The notes under the pieces were generated by a model. The model saw only the letters and a list, made by a program, of their open reading frames with translations. It was not told where the DNA came from and ran no database searches. DNA of 64,000 nucleotides from Porphyromonadaceae bacterium H1 (lineage in GTDB: Bacteria; Bacteroidota; Bacteroidia; Bacteroidales; Paludibacteraceae), in contig BDEJ01000007.1 in the NCBI GenBank assembly GCA_001653155.1, forward strand, positions 1 through 64,000. Direction: 5' to 3'. Made by a program: the position numbers and the translations under genes. Positions 16,356 to 23,715 of this stretch are shown in pieces; within the stretch, counting starts at the first letter, position 1; every line of letters begins with the position of its first letter.

Positions 16356-17623
16356 TGAATATTATGAATAAATTGTTTGGGACAGACAGTTTCCTGAGAT
16401 ATATCAAGGTTATGACTTTGATTGTCTCTCTGTCATTGCTGTATTTGATATATTATAGTGTTAAAATCCATATCGGCGAAAAAATCAGCGGAATTGTCGC
16501 CTCTGTAGAGAAGAGAGACAGGTATAGTGACGGAGAGCATGCCGGATATGATTATATGCTTGCAATAAAAGGCGATAAGCATACATACATTCAAAAATAT
16601 GTGAAATATGATTTGTCGGAAGGTAGCCAAGTCGAATTTTATATCATAAAAGCATACAAAAAGGATGTTTATCATATTGCCATTAGTAGAATTGACGATA
16701 AAGAGATTGGTTTCCCGAATGTCGTTTCAAGTACTGCTGTCGGAGGAATATGTTTATTAATAATAAAGATAGTAGGATTCTTTATTGTTTTGGGAATAAT
16801 AATCTTACTAATCACCAATAAATTGGATAAAAGATTACAAAAAAATCCCTGTTATAAAAATGTAAAGAGAGAGGAGGCGGTACGTAAAAAAGTCAGATAT
16901 AATAGAGACCAAGCCAAATCCGACAAACTTGTACACTCAGCAACAAACTTCTGGCTTGAAGAGAATGATTATGCCAAAGCCGAAGCCCTTTACCGACAGG
17001 CATTAGAGGAGCAGCCCGACAATCCGGAAGCCCTGACAATGTATGCCGAAATGCTGTTTATGACGGGCAGAGACAGCGAGGCGGAAGCCCTCTACGAGCA
17101 AGCCTGCGAGATAGATAGCAGCTTTGCCGAAAACCCTGCCAACCATTACGAGGCATTGGGCAATAAAGAACGTGAAGCATACTGGCGAAACAAGATGAAG
17201 ATTGAGGTTAAGAAAAGCAATAACGCTGTGTTTGCGAAAAAAAGCATAACAAAAAAAGAAAAGAAGCGATACAAGGTCATAGCAACCATATCGCTACTGG
17301 ATTTTATTTTTGTTATTTGCATCAAATTATTGATGAATAACGGATATATTAATTTTTTGACGGGCGTGTTTCTTATTCTTGCAGGTGTTATGCCCCGTGG
17401 TATATTGGCTATACCTATAGTCTCATCGATAGAAGACAAATATGACGAATATGCAAAGCGTAATCCCAATAAAATAAGAGATACTATCTTTTTTATTCTC
17501 TTTTTGATACCGGGAGGAGGAATAAGAGGTACCCCTATAGGGCTGATTCCTTTGCTCGTTATGGTAACGATAGCTCTAACCCCTACTCTGTTGGGAGTTT
17601 TGATAGCTAATGCTATCGGGTAG
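16355..17623 (+). CDS. membrane protein with TPR repeats, candidate immunity or accessory protein
   Basis: The 422-residue protein has membrane helices near residues 14-33 and 125-150. Between them is a periplasmic or cytoplasmic beta region reminiscent of DUF3592. A TPR segment follows (about 190-260, with D-Y-A-K-A-E-A-L-Y-R-Q-A-L-E-E-Q-P-D-N-P-E-A-L), and two or three more helices lie at about 303-345 and 380-420. The start codon shares one base with the previous stop (TAATG), showing coupling. The first 570 bases are AT-rich like the end of the previous gene, whereas the TPR-coding part (from about 16930) is not, so the gene looks like a mosaic. Immunity to the upstream protein is a positional inference. 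Confidence 0.7.
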   Translation: MNIMNKLFGTDSFLRYIKVMTLIVSLSLLYLIYYSVKIHIGEKISGIVASVEKRDRYSDGEHAGYDYMLAIKGDKHTYIQKYVKYDLSEGSQVEFYIIKAYKKDVYHIAISRIDDKEIGFPNVVSSTAVGGICLLIIKIVGFFIVLGIIILLITNKLDKRLQKNPCYKNVKREEAVRKKVRYNRDQAKSDKLVHSATNFWLEENDYAKAEALYRQALEEQPDNPEALTMYAEMLFMTGRDSEAEALYEQACEIDSSFAENPANHYEALGNKEREAYWRNKMKIEVKKSNNAVFAKKSITKKEKKRYKVIATISLLDFIFVICIKLLMNNGYINFLTGVFLILAGVMPRGILAIPIVSSIEDKYDEYAKRNPNKIRDTIFFILFLIPGGGIRGTPIGLIPLLVMVTIALTPTLLGVLIANAIG

Positions 17624-17690
17624 TGGGGATTTATGAAAACAGTATTTGAAAATAAATATACAAGGTGGCAATAAAATAATTATATGTGTA

Positions 17691-18266
17691 ATGATAAAAA
17701 GCATCGAATTCAGATATAACCGGTATGAATCGACTTTGAGTTTGATTCTGCTTGTGGGGTTGTTTTGGCTTGTCGGTTTTGCTTTGTGCTTAGGTCTCGC
17801 CAATGTTCTCGGACTGCAAAACGGTACGGAAGCAATTAACCCGTCCGAATTATCGCTGTTTTGGCAGAGACACGCGGGATTGGCTCTTGCCTTTACTGTT
17901 ATCCTTTATACCTCTGCGATGATATTTTCCGTATATCCTGCCATCGGACTGTGGCGGTTTTTAATGGACACCAAGGGGAAAGTGGAGATTTATGACGACC
18001 ATGCCATTATCTATTTTAAGTCGAAAGAGGTATTTATCGACCCTTCCACAGATATATCTCACGAGTTTATCTTTGGTACGGGCTCCGGCTCCCGTTCTGT
18101 GGCAATAAAGTACACAATACAAAACGGCGAAAAAGAATACCATATAATAGAGTCTTTTCGGGAATTGCGTCGGAGAGAATCGGTAAAACAGCAACAGAAG
18201 GCACAGGAGCGGGGGGCGACCTCGCTTATTGAGGCAATGAATGAGGTAATCACTGCCGTCTGGTGA
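17691..18266 (+). CDS. hypothetical two-helix membrane protein
   Basis: The 191-residue protein has two membrane helices (about 17-44 and 64-92), then a soluble region with strands (V-E-I-Y-D-D-H-A-I-I-Y-F) and a charged, glutamine-rich helical end. ATG 17691 is preferred over an upstream in-frame TTG, giving a short soluble N-terminus before helix one. It follows the TPR membrane protein by 67 bp. The topology (two helices plus a cytoplasmic beta domain) resembles several small membrane proteins found as immunity proteins, but also YcxB-like proteins, and I cannot decide. It is the last gene of the cassette. Confidence 0.7.
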   Translation: MIKSIEFRYNRYESTLSLILLVGLFWLVGFALCLGLANVLGLQNGTEAINPSELSLFWQRHAGLALAFTVILYTSAMIFSVYPAIGLWRFLMDTKGKVEIYDDHAIIYFKSKEVFIDPSTDISHEFIFGTGSGSRSVAIKYTIQNGEKEYHIIESFRELRRRESVKQQQKAQERGATSLIEAMNEVITAVW

Positions 18267-18320
18267 AAATCAATAATAATAAACAGATGTAATTAAAAGA
18301 TAAGGATTAGATTAGGTGTT

Positions 18321-18408
18321 AGGTTTTGGGTAGGGGCGAACCCACGTGTTCGCCCGGTAATATGAAATGCCCGCTCCGATAAAATAGAATAAATATGATA
18401 ATAATGGA
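18321..18408. repeat. GGGCGAAC...GTTCGCCC interspersed element, copy B
   Basis: Arms at 18334-18341 and 18348-18355. It is almost identical to copy A (13883-13972) from AGGTTTTGGGTA to ATGATAATAATGGAA. The pair bracket the 14143-18266 cassette as direct repeats. Confidence 0.85.
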
Positions 18409-18420
18409 AAACTACTTACA

Positions 18421-18672
18421 CTACGTGGGAAATGGTCTCCCCTATGTGGGAAATTGCTCCCCCCACATGGGAAATTGTTCCCCCTACGTGGGAAATTGTT
18501 TCCCCTACATGGGAAATGGTCTCCCCTACGTGGGAAATGGTCTCCCCTACGTGGGAAATTGTTCCCCCTACGTGGGAAATTGTTCCCCCCACGTGGGAAA
18601 TTGTTCCCCCCACGTGGGAAATTGTTCCCCCCACATGGGAAATTGTTCCCCCCACATGGGAAATTGTCTCCC
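18421..18672. repeat. minisatellite: 12 tandem copies of a 21-bp unit
   Basis: Twelve head-to-tail units follow the consensus C(T/C)AC(G/A)TGGGAAATTGTTCCCC, with variants such as GGTCTCCC and GCTCCCC. Each unit contains the palindromic word CCCACGTGGG across its junction. The period is a multiple of three and no unit holds a stop codon, so long open frames appear on both strands without being genes. It starts directly after copy B and runs into a C-rich AACACC array. Confidence 0.95.
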
Positions 18673-18752
18673 CCAAAACCCAACACCTAAAACCCAACAC
18701 CTAAAACCCAACACCCAACACCCAACACCCAACACCCAAAACCTAACATATA
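18673..18752. repeat. C-rich AACACC(T/C)AAAA array
   Basis: Successive CCCAACACCTAAAA and CCCAACACC words, about seven in a row, fill the gap between the minisatellite and the SDR gene. The complementary strand reads GGGTTTTAGGTGTTGGG and resembles telomere-type G-rich repeats. Confidence 0.9.
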
Positions 18753-18768
18753 CAAGACAGACAGAGAA

Positions 18769-19671
18769 ATGACAAAAGATAAGATTTTAGTTGCGGGAGC
18801 AACCGGATATTTGGGGAAATATATTACACGGCAACTTTTATCCGAAGGGTTCAAAACCAAAATCATTGTCCGAAACCCCGATAAGGTAGAAATTGACGAC
18901 TACAACCTCATCATCGAGAAGGCAGAAGTTACTCGCCCCGATACTTTGAAGGGTGTTTGTAAAGATGTTCGGGTGGTAATCAGCACGGTCGGCATTACCA
19001 GACAGAAAGACGGTCTGACCTATATGGATGTCGATTACAAGGCAAATGCAAATCTTATTGATGAAGCTAAAAAGAGCGGAGTAGAGAGGTTTATTTATGT
19101 TTCGGTTTTGAACGGAGAGAAGCTGAAGCACTTAAAAATATGCGAGGCAAAAGAGAAGTTGGGCGATTACTTAAAATCATCGGGGCTGGATTATTGCATC
19201 GTCAGACCGAGCGGATTTTTTTCGGATATGGGTGATTTCCTGAAAATGGCAAAAAGCGGAAGGGTTTACCTTTTCGGAGACGGCAAATTCAAAATAAATC
19301 CGATACACGGAGAAGATTTGGCAAAAGCCATTGTCGAAACCATTCATAACGGTAAAAAGGAGATAGACATCGGAGGTTGTCGTGTGTTTTCACACAATGA
19401 AATTGCAGAGCTGGCACTGAAAGCCTGTTCGAAACCGGTCAAAATAGTACATCTGCCCGATTGGATACGCAGGTTTACCCTTAGGTTTCTGCGAACATTT
19501 ACCAATTCGAAGTCCTACGGTCCTCTTGAATTTTTTATGACTGCAATGGCTATGGATATGCAAGCAGCTCCGTACGGCACACATAAACTGGAAGACTATT
19601 TCGAGAATCGGACAAAACCCCAAACCCAACACCTAAAACCTAAAACCCAACACCTAAAACCCAACACCTAA
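18769..19671 (+). CDS. SDR-type NAD(P)-binding protein (NmrA/atypical SDR family)
   Basis: The 300-residue protein has an N-terminal dinucleotide-binding loop G-A-T-G-Y-L-G (about residues 9-15) and V-V-I-S-T-V-G (about 69-75). Y-V-S-V-L-N-G follows near 109-115, where atypical SDRs have a modified active site without the classic Y-x-x-x-K. It probably reduces or binds a small substrate with NAD(P), or acts as a redox-sensing scaffold. The C-terminal 18 or so residues (T-K-P-Q-T-Q-H-L-K-P-K...) are encoded by the C-rich repeat array, which also supplies the stop codon at 19669-19671. The natural end was probably near residue 282. Confidence 0.88.
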   Translation: MTKDKILVAGATGYLGKYITRQLLSEGFKTKIIVRNPDKVEIDDYNLIIEKAEVTRPDTLKGVCKDVRVVISTVGITRQKDGLTYMDVDYKANANLIDEAKKSGVERFIYVSVLNGEKLKHLKICEAKEKLGDYLKSSGLDYCIVRPSGFFSDMGDFLKMAKSGRVYLFGDGKFKINPIHGEDLAKAIVETIHNGKKEIDIGGCRVFSHNEIAELALKACSKPVKIVHLPDWIRRFTLRFLRTFTNSKSYGPLEFFMTAMAMDMQAAPYGTHKLEDYFENRTKPQTQHLKPKTQHLKPNT

Positions 19672-19724
19672 AACCCAACACCTAAAACCCAACACCTAAC
19701 ACCTAAAACCCAACACCCAAATAA
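19616..19724. repeat. C-rich AACACC(T/C)AAAA array overlapping the end of the SDR gene
   Basis: At least nine CCCAACACCTAAAA-type words run from inside the SDR coding frame to 25 bp before the next gene. The array provides the SDR stop codon. Confidence 0.9.
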
Positions 19725-19748
19725 TAACTAATAAAAACATATCATACA

Positions 19749-21479
19749 ATGCTTAATTATTTTCAGAACCGTTTTGCCCTTTCGGAAAAAGGGGCGCGCT
19801 CGCTGGCAGGAGGAATTGTTTTTTCTGCCCTGTTGAATATTGCCATGATGTTTCCGGCAGTATTTGTGTTTATGTTTCTGACGGAATATCTCCGTCCTGT
19901 ATTCGACCCTCATAGCACCGTTACCAACGGTTTCTGGTACTATGCAGCGGTAGCCGTCGCCTTTCTGACGGTCGCTTTCGTCATTGCCCTTTGGCAATAT
20001 ACCAATACCTTTTCCAACATCTATACCGAGAGTGCCAACCGCCGTATCGCACTTGCCGAGAAGCTTCGCAAGTTGCCGTTGGCATTCTTCGGCGAGAAGA
20101 ACCTTTCCGACCTGACGTCGAATATCATGGACGACAATAATATTATGGAGCAGCTTTTTTCGCACACCATGCCCCAGCTCTTTGCCTCCGCCTTCACCAC
20201 CTTGCTTATCGGTGTGGGGCTCTTTTTCTACCAGTGGCAACTGGCTCTGGCATTGCTTTGGGTGGTTCCGGTGGCTCTGCTCCTGATATTGCTGTCGAAG
20301 AAGCTGCTCGACCGGCTCAACGTCGACTATCATCACACCAAACTCGATGTAGCCGAACAGGTTCAGGCAGGACTCGAATGCGTGCATGAAATCAAAGCCT
20401 ACAACGGCGAAGAGGCATACCTCGAAAGCCTCGACCGAAGTCTGAACCGTTACGAAAAAAGCCTCACCAAAGGCGAATTTGTCGGAAATCTTCTGATTAA
20501 CGGAGCCAATGCGATACTCAAGCTCGGTATGGCAACGGTCGTCATAGTCGGAGCCTACCTCTTGTCAGTCGGCACGGTCGATGTGTTTACCTACCTCATC
20601 TTCCTGATGATATCGGCAAGTATCTACAACCCCGTCAGCGAGATATTCAACAGCGTTGCAGGGCTCACTGTTCTCGACGTACGCATCAACCGCATGAAGG
20701 AGATGGAAGAAATGCCCATACAGCAGGGCAGGACGGAATATCAACCGAACAACTACGACATCACTTTCGAAAAGGTCGATTTTGCTTACGAGGAAGGCAA
20801 ACAGGTGTTGCAGGGCGTCTCGTTCACGGCACGTCAGGGAGAGGTAACGGCGCTGGTAGGTCCTTCGGGCGGAGGCAAGAGCACTTCGGCAAAACTTGCC
20901 GCCCGCTTCTGGGACATCAACGGCGGACGCATCACCCTTGGCGGTGAAGACATCTCGCAGATTGACCCCGAAGCCCTGCTCCGCAACTATGCCGTAGTCT
21001 TTCAGGATGTGCTGCTCTTCAATGCCAGCGTGGCGGATAATATACGTGTCGGCAAGCAGGACGCCACCGACGAAGAAGTCCGCCGCGTTGCCCGTCTGGC
21101 ACAGTGCGACGAGTTCGTCAGCCGTCTGCCGCAGGGATACGATACGCTTATCGGCGAAAACGGAGCGTCGCTCTCAGGCGGTGAGCGTCAACGTATCTCC
21201 ATTGCCCGCGCCCTGCTCAAAGACGCTCCCATCGTACTGCTCGACGAAGCCACCGCCAGCCTCGACGTCGAGAACGAAACGAAAATACAAGCAGGTATCT
21301 CGGAGCTGATAAAGAACAAAACCGTGCTCATCATCGCTCACCGCATGCGTACCGTAGCCAATGCCCACAAAGTGGTCGTGCTCAAAGAGGGACGCGTAGC
21401 CGAGCAGGGGCATCCCGCCGAGCTGATGAAACAGGGAGGCGAGTTCGCCCGTATGGTAGAAAGACAAAAGAAGAATTAA
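19749..21479 (+). CDS. ABC exporter half-transporter, second of the split pair; 3' end recombined
   Basis: The 576-residue protein has a six-helix membrane domain (about 15-310) and a full nucleotide-binding domain: Walker A G-P-S-G-G-G-K-S-T (about 372-380), signature L-S-G-G-E-R-Q-R (about 475-482) and Walker B I-V-L-L-D-E-A-T-A-S-L-D (about 494-505). It is the likely heterodimer partner of the protein at 10743. Its last 57 codons occur again in variant form at 22253-22423, and the last 24 once more at 24605-24676. Those copies end S-K-A-G, whereas the intact gene ends K-K-N. The intact gene therefore probably received a foreign 3' end when cargo integrated behind it. Confidence 0.92.
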   Translation: MLNYFQNRFALSEKGARSLAGGIVFSALLNIAMMFPAVFVFMFLTEYLRPVFDPHSTVTNGFWYYAAVAVAFLTVAFVIALWQYTNTFSNIYTESANRRIALAEKLRKLPLAFFGEKNLSDLTSNIMDDNNIMEQLFSHTMPQLFASAFTTLLIGVGLFFYQWQLALALLWVVPVALLLILLSKKLLDRLNVDYHHTKLDVAEQVQAGLECVHEIKAYNGEEAYLESLDRSLNRYEKSLTKGEFVGNLLINGANAILKLGMATVVIVGAYLLSVGTVDVFTYLIFLMISASIYNPVSEIFNSVAGLTVLDVRINRMKEMEEMPIQQGRTEYQPNNYDITFEKVDFAYEEGKQVLQGVSFTARQGEVTALVGPSGGGKSTSAKLAARFWDINGGRITLGGEDISQIDPEALLRNYAVVFQDVLLFNASVADNIRVGKQDATDEEVRRVARLAQCDEFVSRLPQGYDTLIGENGASLSGGERQRISIARALLKDAPIVLLDEATASLDVENETKIQAGISELIKNKTVLIIAHRMRTVANAHKVVVLKEGRVAEQGHPAELMKQGGEFARMVERQKKN

Positions 21480-21499
21480 AAAGCAAAAATTAAAATAAA

Positions 21500-22231
21500 A
21501 TGAAAAACTGTATAATATTGATTTCTTTATTATTTGTTTCCTGTTCAATAAATAAAAAAGTAATAGAAGGAGAAATTCCTATTTTAAAAAATAGGATGAG
21601 AGCAAGCCATATAATATATGGAGTGGATGATTTGCCGAAAGCCGTAAAAGAATGGCAAGAAAAAGGCTTCTATGTAGAATATGGGCAAGATACCAAAGAT
21701 GTCAATGCTTTGATATATTTTAGTGAAGGACCATTTATAGAATTAATTAATGCAAAATATATTTCAACTTTTCAGAAAAAGATATTCTCTCTCTTAGGTT
21801 GGAAACCCCTAATAGACAGAATGTCTAATGTAGAAATAGTCAATAAAAATACAGGTAGCTTTTGTATAGAAAAAGATGCGGGAAATCTTGATGAACAAAT
21901 TAAATGGTTAGAAGCAAAATATAATGAGAAAGGATTCTATTGGAAAAAAGTAAAACGAAACGACATTAAAGGGAACAAACTGAGATGGAAGCTGTTCTTT
22001 CCTAACAACTTGGGATTGCCTTTTTTAATGTCTTACTATGAAAATGTGGAACCGAAACCTAAAAATTTTGTACACCCGAATGGTGTAATAGGAATAAAAA
22101 AACTAACATTGGTTACGGATAAACATTCAATCGAAATCTTAAAAGAATTGGTAAATGATAATCGTATCATCTATCAGATTGGAAATCGTCAGGCAGAAGT
22201 AGTTGATATAGAGTTTGAATATGATGAATGA
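21500..22231 (+). CDS. lipoprotein with a VOC/glyoxalase-like domain
   Basis: The 243-residue protein has a short lipoprotein signal with Cys at residue 15 (L-F-V-S-C-S). The body begins with R-A-S-H-I-I-Y-G-V-D-D-L-P-K-A-V, the pattern of the first beta-alpha unit of vicinal oxygen chelate proteins (Glyoxalase_3-like), with a His placed as a possible metal ligand. A second unit starts near residue 190. A lipid-anchored VOC protein is uncommon. The gene is strongly AT-rich compared with the ABC gene 20 bp upstream, and a broken copy of that ABC gene's end follows it, so it is probably imported cargo. Confidence 0.7.
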   Translation: MKNCIILISLLFVSCSINKKVIEGEIPILKNRMRASHIIYGVDDLPKAVKEWQEKGFYVEYGQDTKDVNALIYFSEGPFIELINAKYISTFQKKIFSLLGWKPLIDRMSNVEIVNKNTGSFCIEKDAGNLDEQIKWLEAKYNEKGFYWKKVKRNDIKGNKLRWKLFFPNNLGLPFLMSYYENVEPKPKNFVHPNGVIGIKKLTLVTDKHSIEILKELVNDNRIIYQIGNRQAEVVDIEFEYDE

Positions 22232-22252
22232 TAGCTTTAAAAAAATAAAACT

Positions 22253-22423
22253 AAGAACAAGACCGTGCTCATCATCGCTCACCGTATGCGTACCGTAGCC
22301 AATGCCCGCAAAGTGGTCGTGCTCAAAGAGGGGTGCATAGCCGAACAGGGGCATCCCGCCGAGCTAATGAAACAGGGCGGCGAGTTCGCCCGTATGGTAG
22401 AGAGGCAAAGCAAAGCAGGGTAA
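22253..22423 (+). pseudogene. 3'-terminal fragment of the ABC exporter gene, copy 2
   Basis: 57 codons starting K-N-K-T-V-L-I-I-A-H-R-M-R-T-V align without gaps to the end of the gene at 19749 (from 21312) and stop at 22421-22423. There is no start codon of its own in a sensible place. Differences are mostly silent, so the copy was under selection until recently or came from a related allele. A terminator hairpin follows immediately, suggesting this is the original downstream junction of the exporter gene. Confidence 0.9.
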
Positions 22424-22450
22424 AAAGAGGGGGCAATAGCTCCCTCTTTT
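22423..22450 (+). terminator. intrinsic terminator after the ABC fragment
   Basis: AAAAGAGGG (22423-22431) pairs with CCCTCTTTT (22442-22450) around a ten-base loop, and the right arm supplies the T-run. Confidence 0.75.
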
Positions 22451-22467
22451 GATTATAGAAAATTTTG

Positions 22468-22475
22468 TAACTTTG
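22468..22475 (+). promoter_or_regulatory. -7 element TAACTTTG without an obvious gene
   Basis: TAACTTTG matches the promoter consensus. The only reading frame nearby is the 54-residue one at 22587, which has its own TACCTTTG at 22574-22581. This promoter may have served a gene lost by rearrangement. Confidence 0.4.
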
Positions 22476-22586
22476 CAATCTAAAGGTTTGATGTTTTTAT
22501 TGATCAATGTGTTTGTAAAAATTAAATCAGTAAAAACCACCCTCCAAGAAATGAATTAAAAACGAAGAATAGTTACCTTTGCTGTT

Positions 22587-22751
22587 ATGAATATAAGCGA
22601 AAAGAATAGATACAAGGTTGCTTTCAAAAAAGCGTTGGATAAGTTTACTGACAAACTTGAAAAATACGTTTCCACCGAAAACGGCGATTGGCGACAGTGT
22701 AACACTGTACCTTTGTTTTCAGAGGAAAATTTATCATTTAAGTCTAACTAA
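22587..22751 (+). pseudogene. short frame, probably the truncated 5' end of a lost gene
   Basis: ATG 22587 opens 54 codons reading M-N-I-S-E-K-N-R-Y-K and then a charged helix up to E-N-G-D-W. The remainder (R-Q-C-N-T-V-P-L-F) looks unrelated and stops at 22749-22751. The first 35 residues have the look of a genuine protein N-terminus cut off by a junction. A TACCTTTG element lies six bases before the ATG. I cannot name the family. Confidence 0.4.
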
Positions 22752-22797
22752 TATCGCCTGACCGTTAATAGCAATTGTAGCAAACTATTCATAGATA

Positions 22798-23715
22798 ATG
22801 GAAAAGATGGAAATCATAAAGACAAATACTTTAACGAAACACTTCGGTTCAACCGTTGCGACAGACAACATTTCCATTCACGTTAATCAGGGCGAGATTT
22901 ACGGTTTCTTGGGACTAAACGGTGCGGGTAAGACAACCCTAATCCGTATGCTGTTAGGAATGATAAAACCCGATAGCGGAACAATCACACTTTTTGGCAA
23001 CGAACTTACACCGCAATTCAGACAATGGAATGAAATCGGTTATTTGGTTGAAACGCCCTATTCATATCCCAATCTTTCGGTTTACGAAAACCTGAAAGTG
23101 ATTTACAAATTGCGACAACAGAACAACCCAAAAGCGATTGACGAGATTATTGAAAAACTAAAACTCACAAAATACAGAAACACCAAAGCCAACGCCTTAT
23201 CACTTGGCAACCAACAACGATTAGGACTTGCAAAAGCACTCATACACAAACCTAAGCTTCTGATATTGGACGAACCGATAAACGGTTTAGACCCGGAAGG
23301 AATTGTAGAAGTTCGGGAGCTTTTAACCGACCTCGCCAAAAACGGTTCGACTATTTTTCTTTCAAGTCACATACTCGGCGAAATTTCCAAAGTTGCAAAC
23401 CGTATTGCCATTATTCACGAAGGAAGACTGATTAAGGAGCTGACGACAAAAGAATTATCAAGTCAAATCATCAAGAAGATTCTGGTGCAAACAACCGACA
23501 ATCAAAAGGCAATTCAACATCTACAAAATGCCAATTATTCAGTTGAACCAATAGAGACAGACGAAATAGAAATTACAGATAGCGAAGCATTGGAAAAACC
23601 GGAACTCATATCAAAACTATTGACAGAAAACGGACTTCCACCGAAACAAATTTTCCTGTTTACGGAAGATTTAGAAATGTATTTTCTGCGAACCATAAAA
23701 GGAAACAAACGATGA
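22798..23715 (+). CDS. ABC transporter ATPase subunit (BcrA-like, drug/peptide export type)
   Basis: The 305-residue protein has Walker A G-L-N-G-A-G-K-T-T (about residues 41-49), a signature variant S-L-G-N-Q-Q-R-L (about 138-145, where LSGGQ reads LSLGNQ) and Walker B L-L-I-L-D-E-P-I-N-G-L-D-P (about 157-169). The C-terminal 90 residues form the extension typical of BcrA-type ATPases. It powers the permease at 23712, whose start overlaps by four bases. Such pairs export bacitracin-like peptides or other antimicrobials. The pair lies between the second and third copies of the ABC exporter 3' end and is probably imported. Confidence 0.9.
   Translation: MEKMEIIKTNTLTKHFGSTVATDNISIHVNQGEIYGFLGLNGAGKTTLIRMLLGMIKPDSGTITLFGNELTPQFRQWNEIGYLVETPYSYPNLSVYENLKVIYKLRQQNNPKAIDEIIEKLKLTKYRNTKANALSLGNQQRLGLAKALIHKPKLLILDEPINGLDPEGIVEVRELLTDLAKNGSTIFLSSHILGEISKVANRIAIIHEGRLIKELTTKELSSQIIKKILVQTTDNQKAIQHLQNANYSVEPIETDEIEITDSEALEKPELISKLLTENGLPPKQIFLFTEDLEMYFLRTIKGNKR

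Noticed and set aside
18421-18672. Possible CRISPR array
   Set aside because: Units are contiguous without variable spacers and no cas gene is in the window.
18312-18772. Long open frames on both strands across the 21-bp tandem array
   Set aside because: The 21-bp period is a multiple of three and the unit has no stop codon, so frames stay open by default. The products are simple repeats, there is no ribosome-binding context, and several frames are open at once.
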